Source: Endomychus coccineus (taxonomy: Eukaryota > Arthropoda > Insecta > Coleoptera > Endomychidae). Taken from it: a DNA stretch of 64,000 nucleotides. The stretch is from assembly GCA_958510875.1 (NCBI GenBank), contig OY294070.1:22807631-22871630 (forward strand), written 5' to 3'. The position numbers were made by a program, and so were the translations under genes. Positions 35,417 to 46,843 of this stretch are shown here, in pieces. Position 1 is the first letter of the stretch, and each line of letters begins with the position of its first letter. Below the pieces are notes generated by a model. That model was not told the DNA's origin and did not search any database. It saw only the letters and a program-made list of their open reading frames with translations.

Positions 35417-37562
35417 AATTGCAAACTTACTTGATGAATCTCCGAATGATATGCCTCAGAAATGTGTCACAGATGATGTATATTTAAGTGAAGATTACTT
35501 GAACGATAAGAATTTGGATCTTTCACAAAGAAAGTGCGAGTCTGAGTTTGATGAAGTAACAGACATAAAAAGTAATGTAACAGTTACACACAATCATGAT
35601 TTTGAACATGCAATGAACCAAAAAGATCTGTCCTTAAAATCAATAGCTAACATGAAAAAAAAGACTCTAGACACAATCAATGAGACATACAAACAGAAGA
35701 AGTTACAAAAAATTCTGAATTGTGATGAGAGCACTTCACCTTCAAGTTCAGTGCAGCAGATCCACTCTGAATACATTGAGGACATCAACACTGTTGTAAA
35801 ACACAAGATACTAAAATGTCAGCATTGCAATTTTGAGTGTGCTCTGATGTCTAGTTTTAAAAAACACATCAACTCTAAACACAGAAAACACATATGTCAG
35901 TATTGCGATTATTGGAGCTTTCGGATGCCACATTTAAGAAGCCACATAAACTCTAAACACACAAGAGAGGAAATACACAAGTGTCAGTATTGCGATTATC
36001 AGAGCACTCTGGTGTCAAATTTGAAAATGCACATCAACTGTAAACACACAAGAGAGACGATGCACAAGTGTCAGTATTGCGTTTATGAGAGCACTCGCAA
36101 GTCAGATTTAAAAATTCACATCAACTGGAAGCATACAAGAGAGAAAATACATAAGTGTCAGTATTGCGATTATGAGAGCCCACGAACGACGGAATTAAAA
36201 ATTCACATCAACGCTAAACACACAAGGGAGGAGGTACACAAGTGTCAGTATTGCGGTTATGAGAGCACTCGCAAGTCAGATTTGAAAATTCACATCAACT
36301 CGAAGCATACAAGAGAGAAAATACATAAGTGTCAGTATTGCGATTATGAAAGCCCACGAACGACGGAATTAAAAATTCACATCAACGCTAAACACACAAG
36401 GGAGGAGGTACACAAGTGTCAGTATTGCGGTTATGAGAGCACTCGCAAGTCAGATTTAAAAATTCACATCAACTCGAAGCATACAAGAGAGAAAATACAT
36501 AACTGTCAGTATTGCTTTTATGAGAGCACTCGCAAGTCAGATTTAAAAATTCACATCAACTCGAAGCATACAAGAGAGAAAATACATAAGTGTCAGTATT
36601 GCGATTATGAAAGCCCACGAACGACGGAATTAAAAATTCACATCAACGCTAAACACACAAGGGAGGAGGTACACAAGTGTCAGTATTGCGGTTATGAGAG
36701 CACTCGCAAGTCAGATTTAAAAATTCACATCAACTCGAAGCATACAAGAGAGAGAATACATAAGTGTCAGTATTGCGTTTATGAGAGCACTCGCAAGTCA
36801 GGTTTAAAAATTCACATAAACTCGAAGCATACAAGAGAGAAAATACATGAGTGTCAGTATTGCGTTTATGAGAGCACTCGCAAGTCAGATTTAAAAATTC
36901 ACATCAACTCGAAGCATACAAGAGAGAAAATACATAAGTGTCAGTATTGCGATTATCGGAGCTTTCGGATGCCACGTTTAAGAAGCCACATAAACTCTAA
37001 ACACACAAGAGAGGAAATACACAAGTGTCAGTATTGCGATTATCAGAGCACTCTGGTGTCAAATTTGAAAATGCACATCAACTGTAAACACACAAGAGAG
37101 ACGATGCACAAGTGTCAGTATTGCGTTTATGAGAGCACTCGCAAGTCAGATTTAAAAATTCACATCAACTCGAAGCATACAAGAGAGAAAATACATAAGT
37201 GTGAGTTTTGCGTTTATGAGAGCACTCGCAAGTCAGATTTAAAAATTCACATCAACTGGAAGCATACAAGAGAGAAAATACATAAGTGTCAGTATTGCGA
37301 TTATGAGAGCCCACGAACGACGGAATTAAAAATTCACATCAACGCTAAACACACAAGGGAGGAGGTACACAAGTGTCAGTATTGCGGTTATGAGAGCACT
37401 CGCAAGTCAGATTTGAAAATTCACATCAACTCGAAGCATACAAGAGAGAAAATACATAAGTGTCAGTATTGCGATTATGAGAGCCCACGAACGACGGAAT
37501 TAAAAATTCACATCAACTCTAAACACAAGGGAGGAGGTACACAAGTGTCAGTATTGCGGTAA
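35417..37562 (+). CDS. Poly-C2H2 zinc-finger protein, main exon, copy A
   Basis: Acceptor TTTTCCAG ends at 35416. With the first exon the protein is 742 residues. After an ~125-residue acidic, Ser/Lys-rich linker come 20 C2H2 fingers of the form C-x2-C-x12-H-x4-H. Most are 29-residue (87 bp) units such as HKCQYCDYESPRTTELKIHI and HKCQYCGYESTRKSDLKIHI. Adjacent fingers are joined by KHTREE/KHTREK linkers close to the TGEKP class. Fingers 2-4 recur as 14-16, and the pair 5-6 recurs as 7-8, 10-11 and 18-19. Likely a nuclear DNA-binding protein. The reading frame ends in an altered tail (GGGTQVSVLR) because of a 2-bp deletion near 37526 relative to the other units; one more finger (to about 37628) lies out of frame. 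Confidence 0.88.
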
Positions 37563-37666
37563 TGGTAGCCCACGGACGTCGGATTTAAAACGTCACGTCA
37601 AAAATAAACATGCTGAAGTGTGGAGATAAGATATACAAAAAAAGAGAGATTCTTGACCCACGTATG

Positions 37667-38106
37667 AATTAATATAAATTCTCGGGAAATAGGTCACATT
37701 AACACAAATACTTTATACTTTCGTCTTTACGTACGTTTCGGTCTCACGATCATCATCAGAAGACTTATTATTTCATAACCTGATTACTTACAACTAATTG
37801 TATCAACACAAAGCGTCTTTATCGCTCCAATTTCAATTAATATGCCAACGTCGCCGAAACGAACAGAAACACGAAATCGTGGTGTTACAATTTCGATTTC
37901 GTGTTTCTGTTCGTTTCGGCGGTGTTGGCATATTAATTGAAATTGGTGCGATAAAGACGCTTTGTGTTGATACAATTAGTTTTAAGTAATCAGGTTATGA
38001 AATAATAAGTCTTCTGATGATGGTCGTGAGACCGAAACGTACGTAAAGACGAAAGTATAAAGTATATGTGTTAATGTGACCTATTTCCCGAGAATTTATA
38101 TTAATT
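37667..38106. repeat. ~440 bp palindrome downstream of zinc-finger gene, copy A
   Basis: The left arm (AATATAAATTCTCGGGAAAT, GACGAAAGTATAAAG complement, AGTCTTCTGATGATG complement) is nearly fully complementary to the right arm. The arms meet around 37880 at CGAAATCG / CGATTTCG with a ~14 nt loop. It contains GATGATGG-N-CCGAAACGT phrases resembling terminal repeats of Penelope-like elements. Mirror-image short open frames on both strands here are palindrome artefacts. Confidence 0.85.
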
Positions 38107-38405
38107 GATAAGATATACAGATGAAAAAAATATTTGACTGAAGTGAAGTATTGTATTCTGAAAATTGAATCTGAGTAAATCTTAGTAATTCATTATTTTT
38201 TCCCTACTACTATTTGGATTTTTGTTGAAGTATCACAGAATGGTTTCTTGTCTAACCTTTTTCCAACAACACTGAAATTACTTGCAACAGCATTAGTGAG
38301 AATACTTTTCAATATTCAATTACTAGCTATGGTTATATATTTTCCACCTTCAGTAGAAAAATGAGATCTGAAACATTTATTTATTAAATTGAGCAGAGAT
38401 CAACA

Positions 38406-38786
38406 GGAGACCTGCTTGCCTATGTGTCTCATGTATCGCAGAATTTTATTGTAAAATATGGGCAATCTCTAGATGTAGCATTGGATATCTCCAAACTATT
38501 TGACGAGTCTGGTACTTAAGCCTTCTTGGGAAACTTCCTACCTATCGATTTTTCTCTCCTTGTGGTGGTTGACGCAGAATCCTCCGATATAATGGCTCTA
38601 AACGTTGGTGTTCCACAGGAATCCGTCTTGGCACCAACTTTGTCTCTGCTCCATAGCAACGATCTGCTTGAAATGACGACCTGTTGCGTATGATGGTACA
38701 ATTCATACCGTTTTCTTATCTAGAGCCCCTATACCATCCAATGAAACCAGATAAGCGAGACAGAGACAGGTTGATGCAATTAATAG
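38406..38786 (+). pseudogene. Jockey-type reverse transcriptase relic, copy A
   Basis: One frame from 38406 reads GDLLAYVSHVSQNFIVKYGQ, then SLDVALDISKLFDESGT, an in-frame TAA, and VVVDAESSDIMALNVGVPQE then SVLAPTLSLLHSNDLL. These match Jockey-clade RT blocks: xDISKAFDxVWH, then NAGVPQGSVLxPTLFLLxINDLL, with Gly of VPQG changed to Glu. The YADD block is not preserved. The sequence is cut at 38786 by the segmental-duplication junction, while copy B continues past it. Confidence 0.88.
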
Positions 38787-38790
38787 TACA
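38787..38790. other. Segmental duplication junction (TACA filler)
   Basis: Copy A ends in GCAATTAATAG and copy B begins ATAAGTTGTATTAAAAAATG, with TACA between. The left sequence is RT relic and the right sequence is the interior of the 16345-type TIR element, so the two breakpoints share no extended homology. Confidence 0.85.
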
Positions 38791-39771
38791 ATAAGTTGTA
38801 TTAAAAAATGTTTAAAAACAAAAATTGTTGGATAATTCGAGGTCGTGGGTCCAAGATAGGGCCCATTTAGTGTGTTTTTTACAACATTGCAAAATTGAGT
38901 ATATGCCAGTTTTTGTTTTTTTCATATCCTGTTTCGGTGAAAAGTATTTTTATTTCTCTTTTTTTTTGTTTCTGGTATTTTGACTTACCTCATTTTTTGG
39001 CATCTTTTTCAGAAGAAATACTTATGTTATCGATCTAAAACAAAATTTATTAGAAAGATTTCATTATTCTGCACCTAATATCCATAATTCAAGCATTTTG
39101 GTCTAAAGACAGAACATTGGCGCAATTTTGAAAATTTTTCCAAATTTTTTGAGGTTAGGAATTTTTCACTGATTCCAAATTCTAGGTTCTAGTACGAGGT
39201 TTCATAACGAGTATTTCAAGTCCAAGCAGATCGATTTTGGTTGAGAAGTGGAGCTATCCTAATAAAAGTGTTTAGGCCTCTAGAGGGCCCAATTTTCGAC
39301 CTATCGACAAAAACCTTGGATCAAATTACGCCGATGTATGCGTACGGCGTTTCGTCCACAATTCCAACTTATAACTAATTTTATCATAAAAAACTAGTAT
39401 TTCATTTACTGGCGATAAGCGAACGTCGGTACAATAGATTCCACGCGTAATTGTAGTTTTTTAAATATTTTAAAATGCACCTGAATGCTTACAATCGTTG
39501 TGTGCTAAATCGACTTTGGAAGCCAAAAATCGCGTATTAATTTTTCAAACAACTTTTGTCTGAAACATTTTTTCATACAACACATAGTTTTCTCTCAAAA
39601 CGCAGAAAATTTCCATTTTTTGGGTCCAAAAAATGACCATAGTTTTTCGAGCACAGGGTTAATCCAAATTTAAACTACACCATCGTCTTCAGCGCGCCAA
39701 AATACATACGATAGAGCAAAATTAGAACTTGCCGAAATTCGGACAAAAAAATGTCTTAAATGCCTGAACTA
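38791..39771. mobile_element. Truncated TIR element (AGTYCAGGCA family), copy B
   Basis: It matches the 16345-17467 element from its position 16542 onward, lacking the left terminus, and ends GCCTGAACTA at 39771. It has 56 bp (39311-39366) absent from copy A. In copy A a single TTTCG remains where copy B has two flanking the segment. Confidence 0.8.
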
Positions 39772-40459
39772 TAAAGGAAAATTGAATGAAAGAATTTAAA
39801 AATGTATGAAAGATTACACCTTTTCTTTGTTTTTGAAATTCGTGCATGTAAAATTGTTTCAACACTTTTTCCTATATATTAGATTAACGAAATATTTACA
39901 TCAATTAAAAGTGTTTCAATTTCATTAAAATTCAATTTACATTTTTGTTTGTGTGGCTATTTTTTTAATTTATGTTTTATTTGTATATTTGTCCCAGTTT
40001 TCTCCTTTGATTTCATTTAAATAGTTTGTGTTTATAATGAAGTTTAAATTCTAATGTATTGTTTCCATTTGCTTTCAAATCCAATTGAATATTCATGATT
40101 GTTTTGCTTGACTTGAATTTTTATTGATGAAATTTGTTTCAATTGTATTTTAATAATGAGTATGAGGCTTCCGATAATTAGAAATGGTTAAACCATAAAA
40201 TATCTGAAATGTTGAGATAATGTTGCCAGAAGTAGATAACTTTCATTACAGTTTAAGAATGTCAGATTAAAATCAATTGAATGTAAATCCTTTGAATAAT
40301 TATAATAAAAAAATTGAATTTGGCTTAATGGATATTGAATCTTACTTTACAAAAGTTTCATTTTAATTATACTGAATTAAAATTATATATTGTTTAATTG
40401 TTCAATAAATACTAAAACGACGTTCCATAGAAAGGTGTCTTTCATTGATGTTATTGCAG

Positions 40460-40579
40460 GTCCAAAAGTGGAATTATACCAATGATGTATCTAAAACAAC
40501 CGAACGAGAAGAATTGGTGACCGAAAAAAATCAAATAGTAACGACGAATGGAAAAAGTTCTAACGGTATAAGTGTTTGA
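40460..40579 (+). pseudogene. Orphan duplicate of SLC17 terminal exon, copy B
   Basis: All 120 nt, the TTATTGCAG acceptor and the stop at 40577-40579 are identical to 18158-18277. No other SLC17 exon is duplicated, so it has no upstream partner of its own. It could only be used by splicing from the exon at 13094-13431 across about 27 kb, past the nearer identical exon. Best called a non-functional exon copy, or at most an alternative last exon giving the same protein with a different 3' UTR. Confidence 0.85.
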
Positions 40580-41523
40580 ATTGGTTTCCTTGAATACCAT
40601 CCTTGCCCAAGTGATAATTTTAGATGTATACTGATATGAATATATAACCTCATTTTTATACTTGTTAATGATTGTTAGTGTTATTAGTGGAAAGCGAAAT
40701 ATTTCATTTAGAAATTATTATTTATAAATAAGTTACCATGCCGGAACAAAAGGTTTCTAGTACGTGATTCCTGGGACACAGCTCACACTTGGCACAGCAA
40801 AAAAATTTTTTTTTGTTTATATCAAATTTCTCATAAGATTGGATCACATCGATATCAAAAACTAGGTAACTTTGTTTTATTCATCATCATCCTTCCTGTA
40901 TGTATATCAGAAAAAATCGATGGTAGAAGCCGTTACTCTATGGTACCACCGAAGTGTCATTGTCAAACAGAAACAAAATTAAGTAAATAATAAACAGTTC
41001 AAGTATAAATAAGAACTAAAGTACAATAAGGTTATTGAGATTACAATCAAAAGTAATGATCATCAGAAATTCTAAAACAGGTAGATCCCGGGAAAATTTG
41101 TGCATTAGGATTATTATTATTCAATATTCTAAGAGTGCTTTAAAAGACAAAGGAAAATATCACTTTGGTGTAGGTTTAACTGATGATTTAGGATATTGTT
41201 ATGGGAGTTTTTGACATCTTTATAAATCTCTATTGATTCTAATGAATTTAATTTGAAACCTTCGGTTTGATTATGTAACATGCTTAGGCTGGCTATCTAA
41301 ATTGGGACAAGCATGACCTGTTTGTAAAAAATGGTTAGCAAAGGTTGAGTTTGTTTTGTTTAGTTTAAATTTACGACAAGTTCTGCCTATATACAAGTTA
41401 TCACAGTCTGTGCGAATTAGCATTCCATAGTCCAGTCAATAAGCTGAAGAAATAAGCCGTTATTTAAAAAAAACCAAACTTAAATTCAAATTTAATATTC
41501 ACTATGTAAAAAAATAATTAAAA

Positions 41524-41789
41524 ATGATAATAAATTTATTTTCATCTTTTGATCCCTCAACAAATATTTTATCTTGAAATTGAACTAGATCTCTTATTAT
41601 TTTTTTAATTATTCCTCAAATATTCTGATTAATTCCTTCTCGTTTTAATAACATTTTTATTTCTTTAAATAATGAAAGAAAAGTTTTAATACCAAAAAAT
41701 TATTTTGGAAGAACCTTAATTTTTATTTCATTATTTATTTTTATTTTAATTAATAATTTTGTAAGATTATTTCCTTATATTTTTACAAG
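41524..41789 (+). pseudogene. Nuclear mitochondrial insertion (ATP6 5' part), copy B
   Basis: Same fragment as 19218-19492 with small changes, including a short deletion around 41640-41660 that shortens the frame after IPQIF, and base changes (GAAAGA for GAAATA). It ends at the same breakpoint after TTTTTACAAG, so both numts descend from one insertion. Confidence 0.87.
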
Positions 41790-42055
41790 ACGGTCGTATC
41801 GGAATTTTTTTTTGCATAATGACCGACCCTTCAATCTCCCTCCCTTTCACTCGTATACGCCAAATTAACCCTCTTTTTAAGACAATTTTTAATCTGTCAT
41901 GAATGAAATTTAAGCCTCCAAAATAAGTTCTACTTGGTTTTTTGGGTCCCTGAACACTGATCCGAGGTGATTTTCCCGGAAAATTCATTCTATGGACGGA
42001 AAATCGGTAAAATTTGGTAATTTTTCACGTGATTATCGTTTTATACATAGTAGAG
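41790..42055. repeat. Dispersed repeat related to the foldback interior, copy B
   Basis: Copy of the repeat at 19493-19760, with the same TTTTTTGGGTCCCTGAACAC and GATTTTCCCGGAAAATTC landmarks. Confidence 0.5.
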
Positions 42056-43723
42056 GTTGACAGTCGCATATTTCGATCCGAAGTAGAAAAAAAACAGGAA
42101 AATTTGCGGAAAACTGTGGACAAACTGAAAATCTTTCCATGTCATTGAAATTATCGTAAGATAAAAAAGTTCAAAAATATAATTTTCTAGAAAAACGTTG
42201 AAGATTTTATTATGAATTCTCCTCTTTTGAGTGTCGTGTTGATTTACGTTTATGTTTTCGTCATTTTGGTCAAATTCGTATATTTAATAATAAATATAAT
42301 TTGTTTATAACAAATTAGAATATTTGTGGGTATACATTCGACGATATTGACAAAATCGAACTCAGAATACCAATATGAACAATACATACAATTTGCGCAA
42401 CTTCAATTTTTTTCTGATGACATTCTGAAGAGAATGCTCTTTGTCCCATCAAAATCGATTTATTTCCCAAGGATTTACGGGTCCAATACGAAATGCCCAT
42501 TCGATGTTTACTGCTGATAACACAATAGTGGTGCGAATATCGTTCGATCACTGTCGTAAGAATTTCAATAAATGTGTAAACTCTAATTTCGATTACTTTT
42601 TCCCGTCTTAAGTTTCATTTGATTTTTCTCAACAAACATTTAAGAGCTTGCAATGCGAAGGTGATATAGTTGGAACATCTGGGAATGTGATGAGCGGTTG
42701 CTTAGCTTCATAGTTTTTCAAAAATTGTCAACTTTTAAGTCCAAAATAAGATCAAATTATTATGCACATAGAAATAAACACCAATTTGATAAGGTGAGAA
42801 ATATGAAATTGAATCTACGACGGTGAAAGGTAGGGTTGTGACGTCATAATATCGGAGTCAAATTTATTGAAAATATAGTTTATCGTCAAATAAAGATCTT
42901 ATGGATTATACTTAGGATGAATATGAAGTGTGGAGTTTTATTCACTTTTTGTAACAAATTTAATGATATGGATATTGAATGCATTATGTATGATGTCCAC
43001 AATGACATTGATTTTGTAGGAATCTCGTTTTAAAAGTGAGGTTATATTTTTCCCTCTAATGTAGATATAGATTTAGGTACATAGGTATTTTTATGTAATT
43101 GTACCAAGGTACGATGACAATATGTAAGCTCTGTATTTTCCTCAATATATTGTGATATAAAATGATCTTAGTTCAAGGGTAGTAATAGCATGAGAATTTA
43201 AAGTTTCAGAAGTAGTGATAGATATATTTTTATTAATTCAAATAATATAGATTTATTAACAAAACCCTTTACGATTAATCTAGATTTTGTAGTTTTGTCG
43301 ACGTTTTTGCTTGATATGTATATTGGGTTTTTCTTTAAGAGCACTGCAAATGCTTCTTGAATGAATCAAATAGTATGTGATGTGGGAGTGGATTATTCGA
43401 ACCCAATTTTCCATGACTTTTTTGCAAACATTGTTCCAGCGTGTATCTTTACATCATTAACATAGACATGTAAAACTGGCATAACAACAATGCCCGCATG
43501 TCACTGAATATATGGTTTGTCAAATGAAAATTTTGAAGGGCCCTATTGGAAAACCCGTATAAATTACTGGATATTCATAAATAAGAATGTGTACTAATAT
43601 AGTTTTCTTTGCCAGACTAAACAAGTAGTTGTAAATACAACGTACTGATCGTGTTAATAATTGATCTATGATAAATTTGTGACATTGAAAAAGGTTTTTG
43701 GTTTTGATCTCTATTAGCTACTA

Positions 43724-44247
43724 ATGTGTTTGAGATTACACCCAATGGTTGTCTCAGGAAATTGTGAAAAATATATATTATTCATTCCAGTTGAAGAAAT
43801 GGGGTTTGGGAAAGTCGAACAGGTCGAGTACCCTATAAACTTTGATGTGAATTTTTCAATTTTCCAATTTGATTTTTTACTTCTTTGCCGATCTTTTCAC
43901 AGCTACGTTGCAATATATGCTTTGACAATGGCACACCATCCGCTTTGCGGTTATTATCGTATTGAGTTTTTTTTATCAGTCATTCGTAGTTGTTCGGATG
44001 CTATATTTGCCTATTTCGAAGCTAAACAAACCGCTTTCAAACAAATTGGTACATCCAAACGCGAAAGAATTCTATTCAACTTTTGATACGTACTTTGTTA
44101 TCTAATAATTCAAAGGAGGAACTGACACAAGTTTTGAATATTTGGTCATGTTTAACTTTTGATGTTAAATTAGGAGAGCTTGGAACTGATGATTTCGCCG
44201 CTAATAAATTGTGGCTAAAGCACACATTTTCTTCTACATTTGACTAA
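43724..44247 (+). pseudogene. Unrecognised coding-like relic, copy B
   Basis: Same as 21432-21955: a 120-codon frame ending at 44086 and an overlapping +1 frame continuing to the stop at 44245-44247. Family not recognised. Confidence 0.4.
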
Positions 44248-44395
44248 CCATAATATAGATACTGGCAATTATTGATCCTCGCCTTCAACATCCACAAGAG
44301 CAACAGTTATAAACTGATTACAACAAATATACAATTCCAAAATACTATGGTACAGGTTATCTTGAACAGTAGACTTCCGCGGATAGGTAATCTTT

Positions 44396-44484
44396 CGCGT
44401 CACAATATCTCGACTTGATGCCGACGTTTCGTCAACCTGTAATGGTGGCGAAACGTCGGCATCAAGTCGAGATATTGTGACGCG
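44396..44484. repeat. Perfect 36-nt-arm hairpin, copy B
   Basis: Arms 44396-44431 and 44449-44484 are exactly complementary and identical to copy A, so the fold has been kept since the duplication. Confidence 0.7.
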
Positions 44485-44914
44485 GAATCCCTCCGGAAGC
44501 CAAGATTTTTCGAGTATACAAGTTGATCTAGATGTAGTGACTCGTCTTAAATTAATTTGAAACTAACTTTAGGAGGCTTTGGAAACAAATGGCAATAATT
44601 TATAATGGAGTTATGTTTCCAAAACTGAGTATACTGAAAAATATCTCAAAAATTTGTATACAAAAACAGAGTCATATTAAAATGTACTGTTGATGGTTGA
44701 TCGACAATGAAACATAGAATATCAATACTGACATCAACTTAAGAAAGCTTAAAAACTGTCGATCTAAAGAAGTGTTTTTTGTTTTGTTCCATCACTGACG
44801 GTTAAAACCAGAACAAAATAAAACAGGAAATCAAGAAATTCAGTTTTCTCTGAATTACTCTAGAATCATAGATGATATTGGAAATTTTATACTTCCATTT
44901 AAATGATCATTTAG

Positions 44915-46440
44915 TTACGCAACTTTTTCCCCATTGAAAGTATCTTTTTTTTGTTTTTTCAGAAATTTTTAGTTATTCCGTGTAGTTGATTTATTTTCAA
45001 TAACTTGATGGAATAGTAGTTATAAATATTTGATAAATTTGACGTTTAGTTCATATAAATCCAAAATATGACTGAGGAGAGAAAGGTTTAAAAAAAAATT
45101 GAGAGCGAGATTACACTTAATAAGCTTTGATATATTGTTAAGTGAATATATTAAAGTTTAATAAGTATTATCTCGTTTTTAATTTTTATAAAACCCTTCC
45201 TCAGTGACTAGATTTGAAAATTCTTTCTCTTCATTAGTATTAGGAACAATAAATGAAAAACAGGGCTTTACTATATTATATATAGACGAAACCGAGCGCA
45301 GTTTTACTGTTCACTTCCAATGATACATAAAAGTTCCAACTGAAAGTATCTTTTTTTTTCAGAGATTTTAAGTTATTCCATGTTGTTGATTCATTTTCAA
45401 TAACTTGTAGGAATAGTAGCTACAAATATTTGATTAATTTGTCTTTTAGTTCATAAAAATCTAAAATATGACTGAGGAGAGAAAGGTTTTAAAAAAAATT
45501 GAGAACGAGATTACGCTTAATAAACTTTGATATATTGTTACGTGAATATATTGAAGTTCAATAAGTGTTATCTCGTTTTTAATTTTTATAAAACCCTTCC
45601 TCAGCGACTATGAAAAACAGGCTTTATTATATTATATATAGACGAAACTGGGCGCAGTTTTACTGTTCACTTCCAATGATACATAAAAGTTCCAATTGCA
45701 AGCATCTTTTTTTTTTCAGAAATTTTAAGTTATTCCGTGTTGTTGATTTATTTTCAATAACTTGATGGAATAGTAGCTATAAATATTTGATTAATTTGTC
45801 TTTTAGTTCATACAAATCTAAAATATCACCGAGGAAAGAAAGGTTTGAAAAAAAATTGAGAACGAGGTTACACTTAATTAACTTTGATATATTGTTAAGT
45901 GAATATATTGAAGTTTAATAAAGTGTTATCTCGTTTTCAATTTTTATAAAACCCTTCCTCAGCGACTATGAAAAACAGGCTTTGTTATATTATATATAGA
46001 CGAAACCGGGCGCAGTTTTACTGTTCACTTCCAATGATACATAAAAGTTCCAATTGAAAGTATCCTTTTTTTTTCAGAAATTTCAAGTTATTCCGTGTTG
46101 TTGATTTATTTTCAATAACTTGATGGAATAGTAGTTATAAATATTTGATTAATTTGACTTTTAGTTCATATAAATCCAAAATATCACTGAGGAGAGAAAG
46201 GTTTAGAAAAAAATTGAGAATGAGATTATACTTAATAAACTTTGATATATTGTTGAGTGAATATATTATAGTTTAAAAAGTTTTATCTCGTTTTTAATTG
46301 TTATAAAACCCTTCCTCAACGAATAGATTTCAAACTTCTTTTTCTTCATTAGTATTAGGAACAATAAATGAAAAACAGGGCTCTACTATATTATATATAG
46401 AAAACTGAACGCAGTTTTACTGTGCACTTCCAATGATATA
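44915..46440. repeat. Hairpin-containing ~356 bp tandem array, copy B (4 units)
   Basis: Unit landmarks lie at about 44934, 45340, 45696 and 46052; palindromes at about 45072-45204, 45472-45604, 45829-45962 and 46187-46319. The additional unit relative to copy A is the third (about 45640-46000). It has its own variants (TTGCAAGCATC, CACCGAGGAAAG) and so is not a fresh exact copy of a neighbour. Confidence 0.85.
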
Positions 46441-46528
46441 TACAAGTTTCAAAATACAGAAACATTATTCAAATTACTTTAAAACTCTGTTTGGACATAG
46501 TCACTAATAGTCTTAAGGATCCTAAGTT

Positions 46529-46843
46529 TTTTTTGGGAGGTGGTTGAAACCCTTTATGGGTACTTTATGGTCCTGTTACATCCCATAAGGTAGTGTGGGA
46601 GTCCCTGAGTCCCGAACTTAATCACCTCAGATGTACCCACTAAACACCCCACCTCGTGTGGTAGGCTCGATCCTGCCACCAGGGCAGTCTCGATCACACT
46701 TGAGCTTGACAGCCCATTGTATCTAGCCGCACCACTTTCTCGGCCCATCGGAAAAATTCCGCAATCGCAGGATTCGAACCCGCGACCAGCAGCCACAGTG
46801 ATTAGAAGATCGATTCTTCTACCACTGAGCTACCAGGCCCCAT
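46529..46843 (-). mobile_element. tRNA-derived SINE, copy B
   Basis: Identical layout to 23882-24196, with the same AGGATCCTAAGTT flanks at 46516-46528 and 46844-46856. Box A and box B sequences are unchanged. Confidence 0.9.

Larger units (their letters stand above)
16542..38786. repeat. Tandem segmental duplication, copy A (~22.2 kb)
   Basis: From ATAAGTTGTATGAAAAAATG at 16542 to GCAATTAATAG ending at 38786, the sequence matches 38791-60280 almost base for base in the same orientation. The offset is 22249-22305 bp at the left, 22647 after the hairpin array, 21674 after the Tc1/foldback and 21494 at the right end. A four-base TACA filler separates the copies. The block contains the last SLC17 exon and the zinc-finger gene. 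Confidence 0.95.

Noticed and set aside
37784..37989. Two similar open frames on opposite strands
   Set aside because: They are mirror images produced by the palindrome, not genes.
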